Below are positions 1-6,688 of a stretch of 18,868 nt of DNA, one piece after another (position 1 is the first letter of the stretch; the number at the start of each line of letters is the position of its first letter). Source of the DNA: CAZFPN01 sp044370655 (GTDB lineage Bacteria; Pseudomonadota; Alphaproteobacteria; Rickettsiales; Deianiraeaceae); contig JBILVD010000014.1 in assembly GCA_044370655.1 (NCBI GenBank), positions 1 through 18,868 on the forward strand, in the 5' to 3' direction. A program made the translations under genes and the position numbers. The notes beneath the pieces are model-generated. The model had not been told where the DNA came from. It ran no database searches and was given only the letters and a program-made list of their open reading frames with translations.

Positions 1-9
1 TAATTTACT

Positions 10-919
10 CTAAAAATCAAATTTAACCCTTTTCACACTCTTACCTATAGAATGTGTAAGCACCAAATCAAAGCTATTCTCATTTTCCCTATTGTTATAT
101 CTAAAGCAAAACTCATTAACATACTTTTGAAGATGTTGCTTGCTCACGTGATGATAAACCCCATAAATCCCCCCTCTTGAATGTAGACCAAAAGTTTTCA
201 ATTCCGTTTGTGTGAACTTGCTTTTCACCTTTCTTCGCATATTCCCCCTTAGAGTGGTTTATATGTTCGTGTTTGTAATAAAGCTTTAACATTTCATAAG
301 AAGCGTGTTCGTCTGTTATTAATGTGCTAGCAATTGCAACATTATTCATAATCTTTTCAGCTAAATCATAGTATTTAGTGCTTTCCACGTGAAAAGCCTT
401 TGCAAGTTTCTTATCTCTATTTATTAAGCCTAAGATGATTGATTTTGCACTTTTGCCTCTCCTGTATTCGTGCTTGTTTTCTTCCTTACCACCTACATAA
501 GTTTCATCGGCTTCAATGATACCTTGCATTAAGCCTGTGAAATCATCATCATTATCATCTTTATCATTTCCCATAGCTTCCCTTATTTTTTGCAGCATAC
601 GCCAAGCAGTTTTGTATGTTACGCCTATTTCCCTTTGTAATTGCAAGCCACTTATTCCTTTCTTACTATTTAAGAATAAATGAATAGCAAAGAACCATTT
701 TCTTAAATCCGTGTCACTTTTTTCAAATATGGTATTTTTAAAAATAGAAAATGTGTTGTTGCATTTTTTACAATCAAAGTTTTTGCTTTCACCTCTTCTA
801 TATGTTGTTTTATTTCCGCAGTGATTACAAACCGCTCCTTGCGGATACCTAACATTGATAAAGTGCTTAATACAAGCCTCTTCAGTGCTAAACTTTTTAA
901 GAAAATCAAAGAAATTCAT
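10..919 (-). pseudogene. IS1595-family transposase, frameshifted
   Basis: This is a DDE-type transposase read in two frames. The first frame (919 down to about 170) has an N-terminal zinc ribbon (C31-x2-C34 and C50-x2-C53), a helix-turn-helix-like region around residues 85-115, and the catalytic core with D138 in ADETYVGG, D203 in ITDEHASY, and HTNGIENFWSTFKRG at 236-250. The family pattern continues as GIYGVYHHVS, but in a different frame that runs on to a TAG stop at 10-12. The two frames join at a run of six G on the minus strand (plus-strand C run 169-174). With five G, one 302-residue protein results, the usual size for the family. Either the copy is dead, or the G run is bridged by polymerase slippage or ribosomal frameshifting. 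As written, the first frame ends about 27 residues after the catalytic region, with an unrelated tail. Confidence 0.85.
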
Positions 920-942
920 ATAGTATTTAATGCTTATACTGT

Positions 943-971
943 ATTGTAAACTATTTATTTTCGTATGTCAA
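943..971 (-). promoter_or_regulatory. Transposase promoter
   Basis: On the minus strand TTGACA (966-971) is followed after 17 nt by TACAAT (943-948). The transposase ATG (917-919) begins about 24 nt downstream of the -10 box. The -35 box lies just inside the inferred IS end, so the element carries its own promoter. Confidence 0.65.
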
Positions 972-985
972 GGGATAAATGCCCC

Positions 986-1172
986 TTTTCGCTTCCATAC
1001 CTCACATTTATATAATACTCTCTAAAAATTTTCCTTAAAAAATTAAGGAGACCTAAAAAAATGATGACACATATTATGAAGACTTTATACAAATTTTTTA
1101 AAACCGCAGAAGTAAGCCAACAAATCATCATACACCAAAAAGTTAAGGTTGAAAAATACAACCTAGCAAAAA
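986..1172 (+). repeat. Dispersed repeat, copy 1 (next to the IS)
   Basis: About 185 bp shared with 7277-7457 (reverse complement) and 18771-18868 (reverse complement, cut by the window end). Written in the direction of its small ORF, it contains in order a conserved AT-rich leader (986-1040), a hairpin CCTTAA-AAAA-TTAAGG (1033-1048), an AAGGAG Shine-Dalgarno-like motif, a double ATG (1061-1066), and near the far end a hairpin AGGTTG/CAACCT with a 7-nt A-rich loop (about 1145-1164). It differs from copy 2 by seven substitutions packed into about 13 bases around 1121-1134 and by scattered changes in the leader. The IS end sits at its leader side. It shares the extra bases CTAGCAAAAA with copy 3 but not copy 2. 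Confidence 0.9.
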
Positions 1173-1231
1173 GCTATTATATAATCCAAGCCTTAACATT
1201 TTCGAAAAACTCCTTGCAATTTAATTTTTAA
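1061..1231 (+). CDS. Small ORF starting inside the repeat (56 aa)
   Basis: The product starts MMTHIMKTLYKFFKTAEV and is 56 residues long. Its first 35 or so residues lie in the repeat and recur in the other two copies; the last 20 (after NLAK) are unique to this site. The start is supported by AAGGAG about 10 nt upstream, one of the better Shine-Dalgarno matches in the window. It ends 36 nt before the nucleotidyltransferase ATG in the same direction, so it could act as a leader ORF for that operon. No domain is recognised; the conserved part is basic and amphipathic-looking. It may not be a real protein: the opposite strand is also open over most of the repeat, and the repeat could instead be an RNA or a MITE-like element. 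Confidence 0.4.
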   Translation: MMTHIMKTLYKFFKTAEVSQQIIIHQKVKVEKYNLAKSYYIIQALTFSKNSLQFNF

Positions 1232-1267
1232 ATAATAATAATGGGTGGAATTTTTTATTTTATAAAA

Positions 1268-1990
1268 ATGAAAGCAATAATTGCGTGTGCAGGTTTGGGA
1301 AGTAGGATATCCTCTCACATTGAAGGCAAGCCTAAGTCTACCTTAGAGCTACCAAACGGCAAACCTTTGCTCGTTTATACTATAGAAGTTTTAAAAGATT
1401 TAGGTTTCAATAAAATCGTTGTCATCGTGGGTTATAAAAAAGAAATAATTGAGGATTTAGTAAAGCCGTTTAAGGATTTAGTAAAGATATATTTCAACCC
1501 ATTTTTTGAAGTTTGTGGTTCCGCAGGTTCGTTTTTTATTGCAAAGGAAGAATTTGATGGAAGTTCTAAAATGTTGCTTATGAATGGAGATAGTTTTTAC
1601 ACAAAGGAAATTTATGAAAAACTACTAAAAGAACAAAAAAGCCCAATTTTGCTAATTGATAAATCAAGAAAGGAAATTGCAAACACAAAAGTTGTTTTAG
1701 ATGAAAATGATTGTTGCATTGAATATGACAAAGATATAACAGAATGGGATGCTGAAAGTTGCGATTTATTCCTCATCTCTGCAAAATATTCCCTTCGTTA
1801 TAAAATACAACTTGAAGAGTTATGTCAAGTTAAAATCAAAACTGGCTGGTGGGAGAATGCAATGACTGACTTCTGCAATAAATTTCCCGTATATACAAAA
1901 GATATAGGAGGAGCGTTTTGGAGGCAAATAGATTATTTAGAAGATTACGAAAAAATCATTCATTATTTTAAAAACAATGAAAACACTTGA
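1268..1990 (+). CDS. Nucleotidyltransferase (LicC/GT-A sugar- or choline-phosphate NTP transferase type)
   Basis: A 240-residue protein with the NTP_transferase fold. It starts with the nucleotide-binding loop CAGLGSR (residues 7-13), followed by a conserved lysine in KPKSTLEL, then MLLMNGDSFY with the metal-binding Asp, and near the C-terminus AFWRQIDYLEDYEKI, which resembles the acceptor/metal Asp region of LicC-like phosphocholine cytidylyltransferases. Members activate a sugar-1-phosphate, phosphocholine or similar group as an NDP derivative for surface decoration; the substrate cannot be read from sequence. The ATG at 1268 is preferred to the one at 1241, because MKAIIACAG is where the family begins. 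Its last 14 nt overlap the ABC ATPase, suggesting translational coupling. Confidence 0.8.
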   Translation: MKAIIACAGLGSRISSHIEGKPKSTLELPNGKPLLVYTIEVLKDLGFNKIVVIVGYKKEIIEDLVKPFKDLVKIYFNPFFEVCGSAGSFFIAKEEFDGSSKMLLMNGDSFYTKEIYEKLLKEQKSPILLIDKSRKEIANTKVVLDENDCCIEYDKDITEWDAESCDLFLISAKYSLRYKIQLEELCQVKIKTGWWENAMTDFCNKFPVYTKDIGGAFWRQIDYLEDYEKIIHYFKNNENT

Positions 1991-2624
1991 ACTTATAAAT
2001 ATATGCAAATCTTTCAATGATGTTGATATATTGCAAAACATATCCTTGACAATTAATAGAGGAGAAAGCACTTGCCTTTTTGGAGCTTCAGGTTCTGGTA
2101 AGTCTAGCTTGCTTTACATTGCAAGTGGAATTATTAAGCAAGATTTGGGAGAGGTTTTGGTAATGGATAAAAAAATGCAAACAGAAGAGGATTTTTTAAA
2201 TGCAAGAAGAAGTTATTTTGGCTTTATATTCCAATTTCATAATCTTATTCCCGAACTTAGTGTTAGTGAAAATATATATATAAATCAAAAAATTTGTAAT
2301 AAGGAGGATAAAGAATTTGCTAGCTTCCTTTTAAATGAATTGGGATTATTTGACAAAAAGGATATGAAGCCTCAAACTTTGTCTGGTGGGGAGGCTCAAA
2401 GAGTTGCGGTTATAAGAGCATTTGCAAGCAAGCCTAGTATAGTGTTTGCAGACGAGCCAACAGGTAGCTTGGACCCGCAGACGGGAGAAAAGACAATGAA
2501 TTTAATACTAGACCTTGCAAAGCAATATAGCATTAGCCTTTTAACCGTGAGCCATAATCAAAATTTTAAAAAAAAATTTGACAAAAACTTTGAAATCAAA
2601 AATAAGTCATTACATTTGATTTAA
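1977..2624 (+). CDS. lolD: LolD-like ABC transporter ATPase
   Basis: A 215-residue cytoplasmic ATPase of the LolD/MacB branch. Walker A is GASGSGKS (36-43), the Q-loop is in FQFHNLIPELS (85-95), the signature is LSGGEAQR (135-142), Walker B with the catalytic Glu is IVFADEPT (155-162), the D-loop is SLD, and the H-switch is VSHN near 194. All catalytic residues are present. In the Lol system this ATPase powers LolC/E extraction of lipoproteins from the inner membrane. No permease lies beside it; instead it overlaps a nucleotidyltransferase by 14 nt, so lolD is a best guess within the family. No membrane segment or fusion is seen. Confidence 0.8.
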   Translation: MKTLELINICKSFNDVDILQNISLTINRGESTCLFGASGSGKSSLLYIASGIIKQDLGEVLVMDKKMQTEEDFLNARRSYFGFIFQFHNLIPELSVSENIYINQKICNKEDKEFASFLLNELGLFDKKDMKPQTLSGGEAQRVAVIRAFASKPSIVFADEPTGSLDPQTGEKTMNLILDLAKQYSISLLTVSHNQNFKKKFDKNFEIKNKSLHLI

Positions 2625-2683
2625 CTTTTATTTATATCTTCCAAAGAGTTTTGTTAATATTTTAGTGCTTACATAACGAATAC

Positions 2684-2712
2684 TTGACATTTAATTACTT
2701 TTTGTTTATAAT
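2684..2712 (+). promoter_or_regulatory. Consensus sigma-70 promoter of rpoH
   Basis: TTGACA at 2684-2689 and TATAAT at 2707-2712 with exactly 17 nt between them, a perfect match to the sigma-70 consensus. The predicted transcript starts near 2719, giving a leader of about 19 nt before the ATG at 2738. It also rules out a longer rpoH reading from TTG 2684, which would lie within the promoter. Confidence 0.85.
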
Positions 2713-2737
2713 TAATCAGAACTATTTTACCTTATTT

Positions 2738-3682
2738 ATGGCTGATAATTTAGTTATTATATCAAACAATTTTAGCTTTCCTAAAGTTAATGAAGATTCA
2801 ACTATTAAGACCGTTGTTAATGCAAAATCAGAGAGAGAACAAGTTGCAGAATATATAAAAAAGGTAAATTCTTTCCCTGTTTTAACGGAAGAGCAAGAAA
2901 AGGCACTACTTATAGATTTTTTTAAAAATCAAAATCCGTACTCGGGGCACCATATACTCAACAGTCATTTAAGGCTTGTTGTTAAAATAGCAATGCAATA
3001 TCGCAAGTTTCACTCCTCAATGTTAGACTTAATCGCGGAAGGAAATTTAGGTCTTTTAAAAGCCTTAAAAAACTTCTCTCTAAAAAAAGAAGTTCGCTTT
3101 TCGACATATGCAATTTTATGGGTTAAAGCTTCTATACAAAACTTCTTAACAAAATCTATAACAAGCATTAAAGCAATTACTACTTCCTCTCAAAAAAAGT
3201 TATTATTTGGCTTAAACAAAGCAAAAAGAGAGCTTGGAATTGTTGATGGAATGGAAACATCGCAAGATAAATCAAAACTTTCTAAAATGCTAGGAATTAA
3301 CGAGAAAGAAATTGCAAAATACGAAAGAATGATGTTTGAGATAAGACAAATTTCTACAAACGAACCTATCAATGGAGAAGAAGGAGTAATTGGTGAAAGA
3401 GGCGACTTTGTTTCAAACGGAGAGATGCTAGAAGATAAAATAATCCAAAAGTCAAATAATGATATTCTAAAAAAGAAAATCCAAATTGCATTAAGCAAGT
3501 TATCTTTAAGAGAATCCGATATTGTCAAGTATAGAATTTTAAACCCAGAAAAATATACTCTTGCTGAACTTTCCACTAAATTTAATATTTCAAAGGAAAG
3601 AATAAGGCAAATTCAAGAAAATGCTCTAAAAAAATTACGAGATATTTTGAAAGATGAAAAACATTTAATAAATTTTTCATAA
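2738..3682 (+). CDS. rpoH: RNA polymerase sigma-32-type factor RpoH
   Basis: A 314-residue group-3 sigma factor that directs heat-shock transcription in proteobacteria. Region 1.2/2.1 is at 35-90 (HLRLVVKIAMQYRKF), the core-binding helix 2.2 is DLIAEGNLGLLKAL (97-110), and region 2.3-2.4 runs through FSTYAILWVKASIQNF (121-136). The RpoH box appears as QKKLLFGLNKAK (152-163), close to the family QRKLFFNLR and the main reason for choosing RpoH over RpoD. The C-terminal helix-turn-helix is LAELSTKFNISKERIRQIQ (275-293). The NWR-VK-ATT stretch of typical RpoH after region 2.4 is here SITSIKAITT, so promoter recognition may differ from the standard. The ATG at 2738 follows a short leader. dnaK, its classical target, is 10 kb away. 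Confidence 0.88.
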   Translation: MADNLVIISNNFSFPKVNEDSTIKTVVNAKSEREQVAEYIKKVNSFPVLTEEQEKALLIDFFKNQNPYSGHHILNSHLRLVVKIAMQYRKFHSSMLDLIAEGNLGLLKALKNFSLKKEVRFSTYAILWVKASIQNFLTKSITSIKAITTSSQKKLLFGLNKAKRELGIVDGMETSQDKSKLSKMLGINEKEIAKYERMMFEIRQISTNEPINGEEGVIGERGDFVSNGEMLEDKIIQKSNNDILKKKIQIALSKLSLRESDIVKYRILNPEKYTLAELSTKFNISKERIRQIQENALKKLRDILKDEKHLINFS

Positions 3683-3687
3683 AAAGC

Positions 3688-3714
3688 TTGAAACAAAAAA
3701 GTATTATCTATAAA
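3688..3714 (+). promoter_or_regulatory. Probable promoter for the zf-CHCC/SPOR genes
   Basis: TTGAAA at 3688-3693 (preceded by C, so CTTGAAA) and TATAAA at 3709-3714 with a 15-nt spacer, in the 57-bp gap after rpoH. The -35 half also fits a heat-shock-type CTTGAA box, but the -10 side is not diagnostic. Confidence 0.4.
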
Positions 3715-3739
3715 GTAAGAATAATAAGATAATTTAAAA

Positions 3740-3958
3740 ATGAAAAACGAAGTAAATAATGTAATAAAAGGGGCGACTTTAAATGAAGATGGTGCTATTT
3801 ATGTTTTAAAAACAAAAGTTGTTTGCGAAGGCTCGTTGGAATATTCTAAGCATCCGAAAGTATATCTAAAAATTCCATTTGAAAATAAAAAAGAAACTAA
3901 GGTAGTATGTCCTTATTGCAAACAAATATTTATCTATAAATCGCAAGATGCAAGGTAA
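3740..3958 (+). CDS. zf-CHCC zinc-binding protein (NDUFS6-like)
   Basis: A 72-residue protein matching the zf-CHCC family. The zinc ligands are Cys in VVCEGS, His in KHPKVYL, and the two Cys of CPYC; the order C-H-C-C and the HP-x-VYL and CPYC motifs are diagnostic. The family is common in alphaproteobacteria and corresponds to the mitochondrial complex I accessory subunit NDUFS6; the bacterial role is not firmly known. The ATG at 3740 follows a probable promoter with no clear Shine-Dalgarno. Its 3' end overlaps the SPOR gene by 11 nt. Confidence 0.85.
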   Translation: MKNEVNNVIKGATLNEDGAIYVLKTKVVCEGSLEYSKHPKVYLKIPFENKKETKVVCPYCKQIFIYKSQDAR

Positions 3959-4538
3959 AATAAAGCAAAATTGCATAAACCTAATTTTTACAATTTGTAT
4001 AACTTGTCTTGCATTTTGGATTGGCTTTACATCAAAAATTTATTTTTCTTCAAAAGCAAGCAGTTTTAACAAAGTTCTAGAATACAAGCTAAGTCAATAT
4101 AAAATAAAAATTATTGAAGATGATGTAAATTTAAAATCTATTCAATCTTTCAATTCAGACCAAGACTTTACTGGCTATAACAAAACTCCAAAAACAAGCC
4201 TGCAAACAATTTCATATAATATAAACGAAACTCCAAAGGAGGAAGAGAATTTTATAATTCCAACCGAAGAAATAAAGCAAAACCCTTTGTTTTCTGGTAA
4301 TTATTCTCAAATTGGTATTTTTGCAAACAAAGAAGGAGCAGAGGAAGTTATCAAAATTCTTGCATTAAAAGGAATTTTAGATGCAAATTTTACAAGCTAT
4401 ATAGAAACAAGGCAAATTAAGTCTAAAACTTTTTATTTAGTTGAAATAGGTGTTTTTCAAAGCCCCGAACTAGCACAAAACTTTTGCGATAAGCTGAAGA
4501 GAATACAAATTGCTTGTTCCATTATTGGTGTAGATTGA
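3948..4538 (+). CDS. SPOR-domain membrane protein
   Basis: A 196-residue protein with a short cytoplasmic N-terminus, one transmembrane segment at about 11-28 (NLIFTICITCLAFWIGF), a low-complexity periplasmic linker, and a C-terminal SPOR-type domain from about 117 (YSQIGIFANKEGAEEV) to 194. SPOR domains bind glycan strands stripped of stem peptides at the division septum, so a role in cell division or peptidoglycan remodelling is likely. The SPOR call rests on the repeated alpha/beta layout and on pairs such as QIGIF...A...V and VEIGVF...A...C rather than a strict motif. The start overlaps the zf-CHCC stop by 11 nt, implying coupling. A near-repeat TGTAGATTGA/TGTAGATTAG spans the stop codon. 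Confidence 0.7.
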   Translation: MQGKIKQNCINLIFTICITCLAFWIGFTSKIYFSSKASSFNKVLEYKLSQYKIKIIEDDVNLKSIQSFNSDQDFTGYNKTPKTSLQTISYNINETPKEEENFIIPTEEIKQNPLFSGNYSQIGIFANKEGAEEVIKILALKGILDANFTSYIETRQIKSKTFYLVEIGVFQSPELAQNFCDKLKRIQIACSIIGVD

Positions 4539-4580
4539 TGTAGATTAGTCAAATTTAATGCTTAACAAAAATAGGTGTTT

Positions 4581-5255
4581 TCAAGTTAAACTTATAATTA
4601 AAAATGGTATTAAAAATATCCCCTTCTTATCTTTTAAAATTAATAATATTAACAAGCTAATAATGCTAGCAGTTAAAAATTCCATTCTATCAAAAAATAC
4701 TGCTAGAACTATAAAAAAGCATATTTCTTGAATAATTTTTCTTTTACAAATGATAAAAAATACCAATCCAAAAAGTAATCCAGTTATTAGCTTCTCCGTG
4801 ATTAAAATTTGGAGTAAATCTAAACCATTTGAATTATAACCTAGTTTTAAAAGTGATGTAGAAAGCAAAATCCAGTTTAGTTTATCATAAAATTTACTTT
4901 CTTTAAAGAAAATTAAGGTAGAAAGAAAAATTAATAAAATAGATAAAAATTTAATTATGAAATACCCATTTAGTGGATTGAATGTAAAAAATAATGCACA
5001 GAACATTCCTGCAAAAAACTCAATTAATGTGTATATCAATGGTATTTTAGCTCCACAGGAATAGCATTTTAGACCTTTGAGTATGAATTGAAAAAATGGA
5101 GCATAGTATGGGTATTTTAACTTAATTCCACAGAAAGAGCACATCGGAGGTTTTTCTATACCATTTATTGGTATGTTTCTTGGAATTCTAAAAAATAAAG
5201 TTGTGCCAATGTTTCCAAAAATTGCACCCAAAAAAAAGCAAATTACTTGTATCAT
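4581..5255 (-). CDS. A24-type prepilin peptidase, degenerate
   Basis: A 224-residue integral membrane protein. The N-terminal cytoplasmic domain is typical of PilD/PulO: PPMCSFCGIKLKYPYYAPF with CxxC at 39/42, then KCYSCGAKIPLIYTLIEF with CxxC at 64/67, followed by several membrane segments. Active enzymes need two catalytic Asp, one in an I-D-L...PD segment and one in GxGD. Here the first segment reads LIFFKESKFYDKL (114-126), with Phe at the expected Asp position, and the second reads AVFFDRMEF, keeping D189 but not the glycines. The protein probably keeps the fold but may not cleave prepilins. It lies 5 nt after tolB on the same strand, so it is probably co-transcribed. No pilin genes are in the window. 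Confidence 0.75.
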   Translation of the reverse strand: MIQVICFFLGAIFGNIGTTLFFRIPRNIPINGIEKPPMCSFCGIKLKYPYYAPFFQFILKGLKCYSCGAKIPLIYTLIEFFAGMFCALFFTFNPLNGYFIIKFLSILLIFLSTLIFFKESKFYDKLNWILLSTSLLKLGYNSNGLDLLQILITEKLITGLLFGLVFFIICKRKIIQEICFFIVLAVFFDRMEFLTASIISLLILLILKDKKGIFLIPFLIISLT

Positions 5256-5260
5256 AAATG

Positions 5261-6619
5261 TTAAAATTCATCTAACCATTTTGGCTCTCCTAAATTTCCA
5301 CTTAGCGCATCTAGTTCTTCTGGCTCTCTCCCATTTAAAGAGATTGAATAAATTCTAGATTTGTCATTTTTATCTTTTTTCATAGAAAATATTATTGTTT
5401 TACCTATTGGAGACCAGCTTGGGTTTTCTATTAAAAATGAAGAATATAATGTTTCCTCTTTTGTACCATTAATGTCTGCAATTTTTAAGTAAAATACACC
5501 AGATTTAACATTCACAAATACAACTTTCTTTCCATCTTGAGAGACGCTAGGAGAGTAATAAGCTCCTTCATCTTTTGTGATTTGTTTAAGGTTGCTACCA
5601 TCTATATTTATCTCCCAAATTTTCGGCTTTCCTGTTCTGTCTGATACAAAAATTATTTTTTTATCATTGTCAAAAAATTCTGGAGCCGTGTTAATTATAT
5701 TTCTTGTATTTGTGATTTTTTTTAATATGTTAGACTCTCTATCATATGTATATAAATTTGTAGAACCTTCCTCTGCAACCGAAATAATAACTTTTGAGCA
5801 GTCGCTTGAAATAGATGGAGAGAAGATTGATTTTTCGCTACCTAATTCCATTGGTAACTTTGTTATTGCTCCAGTAATTCTATTTGCAACAAAAATCTCG
5901 GAACTTTTTCTTGGCTTTTGAGAGATGAAAAAAACTTCACTTGCATCTGCACAGTAGCGTGGATTGAAGGTTATATCAAGGCCATTAGTGAATGCCGTTG
6001 CTTCTATTAAGTTATTTTCACGACTTGACAGTATAACTCTTTTAAATGGTTTCACACCAGGACGATTTGTTACTGTGTAAAGTAATTTACCGTAAAAAAA
6101 GCCAAATTCGCCTGTTAAAAATTCATAAACTTGAGTTGTTAATTTTTTTATAAATAAATCCTTTGTTTCTAATGTAAAACGGAATTCACTTCTTGCAACT
6201 TGCTCTCCTTTTAGGGCGTCGTAAATAGAAATTACTAAAATAAACTCATCATTTTTAAAACTTAAATTACCATTTAAAAGATAGGAAATATCCCGAGATT
6301 TTAAAGCCTCGTAATTTATGATAAAGTTAGAAACAGAAAAGCCTTCCATATCTTCCTCTAAGATTGGCATTAAATTTGGTTTTTCAAGAATTAGGTTTTT
6401 CATTTCTTGCCTTATTTGATTTGCTACAGAGATGTTTTCAATAGTTGTTGCATTAATTTTGCTTATAAGAAATATATCTCTATCTTTTAAATTTCTTTTA
6501 ACGTCAATTTTTTTTGCTTGAGTGTTTGTCTCTTTTTCAATTATTTTATCAAATTTTTCTTTGCTAAAAGATATGTTAAAAATTAGCATTATAGCTATTA
6601 TTATTTTGTAAATTGCCAT
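5261..6619 (-). CDS. tolB: Tol-Pal system beta-propeller protein TolB
   Basis: A 452-residue periplasmic protein. It has a signal peptide (MAIYKIIIAIMLIFNISFS, about 1-19), an N-terminal alpha/beta domain to about residue 170, then a six-bladed beta-propeller with repeated WD40-like/PD40 units such as FFDNDKKIIFVSDRTGKPKI and SPSVSQDGKKVVFV, ending SWSPIGKTIIFS and PKWLDEF. TolB links Pal to the TolA-Q-R energised complex and supports outer-membrane invagination at division. Length and domain order are normal. Other tol genes are not in the window. It precedes the A24-like gene and is divergent from mrpE across a 69-bp AT-rich gap without an unambiguous promoter. Confidence 0.92.
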   Translation of the reverse strand: MAIYKIIIAIMLIFNISFSKEKFDKIIEKETNTQAKKIDVKRNLKDRDIFLISKINATTIENISVANQIRQEMKNLILEKPNLMPILEEDMEGFSVSNFIINYEALKSRDISYLLNGNLSFKNDEFILVISIYDALKGEQVARSEFRFTLETKDLFIKKLTTQVYEFLTGEFGFFYGKLLYTVTNRPGVKPFKRVILSSRENNLIEATAFTNGLDITFNPRYCADASEVFFISQKPRKSSEIFVANRITGAITKLPMELGSEKSIFSPSISSDCSKVIISVAEEGSTNLYTYDRESNILKKITNTRNIINTAPEFFDNDKKIIFVSDRTGKPKIWEINIDGSNLKQITKDEGAYYSPSVSQDGKKVVFVNVKSGVFYLKIADINGTKEETLYSSFLIENPSWSPIGKTIIFSMKKDKNDKSRIYSISLNGREPEELDALSGNLGEPKWLDEF

Positions 6620-6688
6620 ATTTATTTCTTGAGTTTTTATTTTTTTACTATAACATTATATTAGATAAAATTAAAAATAAAGAAAAAT

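Larger units (their letters stand above)
1..985 (-). mobile_element. IS1595-family insertion sequence, cut off by the window start
   Basis: The element is recognised from its transposase (10-919). Its left end, upstream of the transposase start, is placed at the CCCC of 982-985. Read on the minus strand the end begins GGGGCATTTATCCC and runs into the transposase promoter. The boundary is supported by comparison with repeat copy 2: the flanking sequence GCTTCCATACCTCACATTTATAT is shared up to about 986 and then diverges into the element. The other end is not in the window, so the terminal inverted repeats and the 8-bp target duplication usual for IS1595 elements could not be checked. The boundary is good to a few bases. 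Confidence 0.7.

Noticed and set aside
2684..2737. Longer rpoH start at TTG 2684
   Set aside because: It would start inside the -35 box of a perfect promoter and adds a hydrophobic tail foreign to RpoH.
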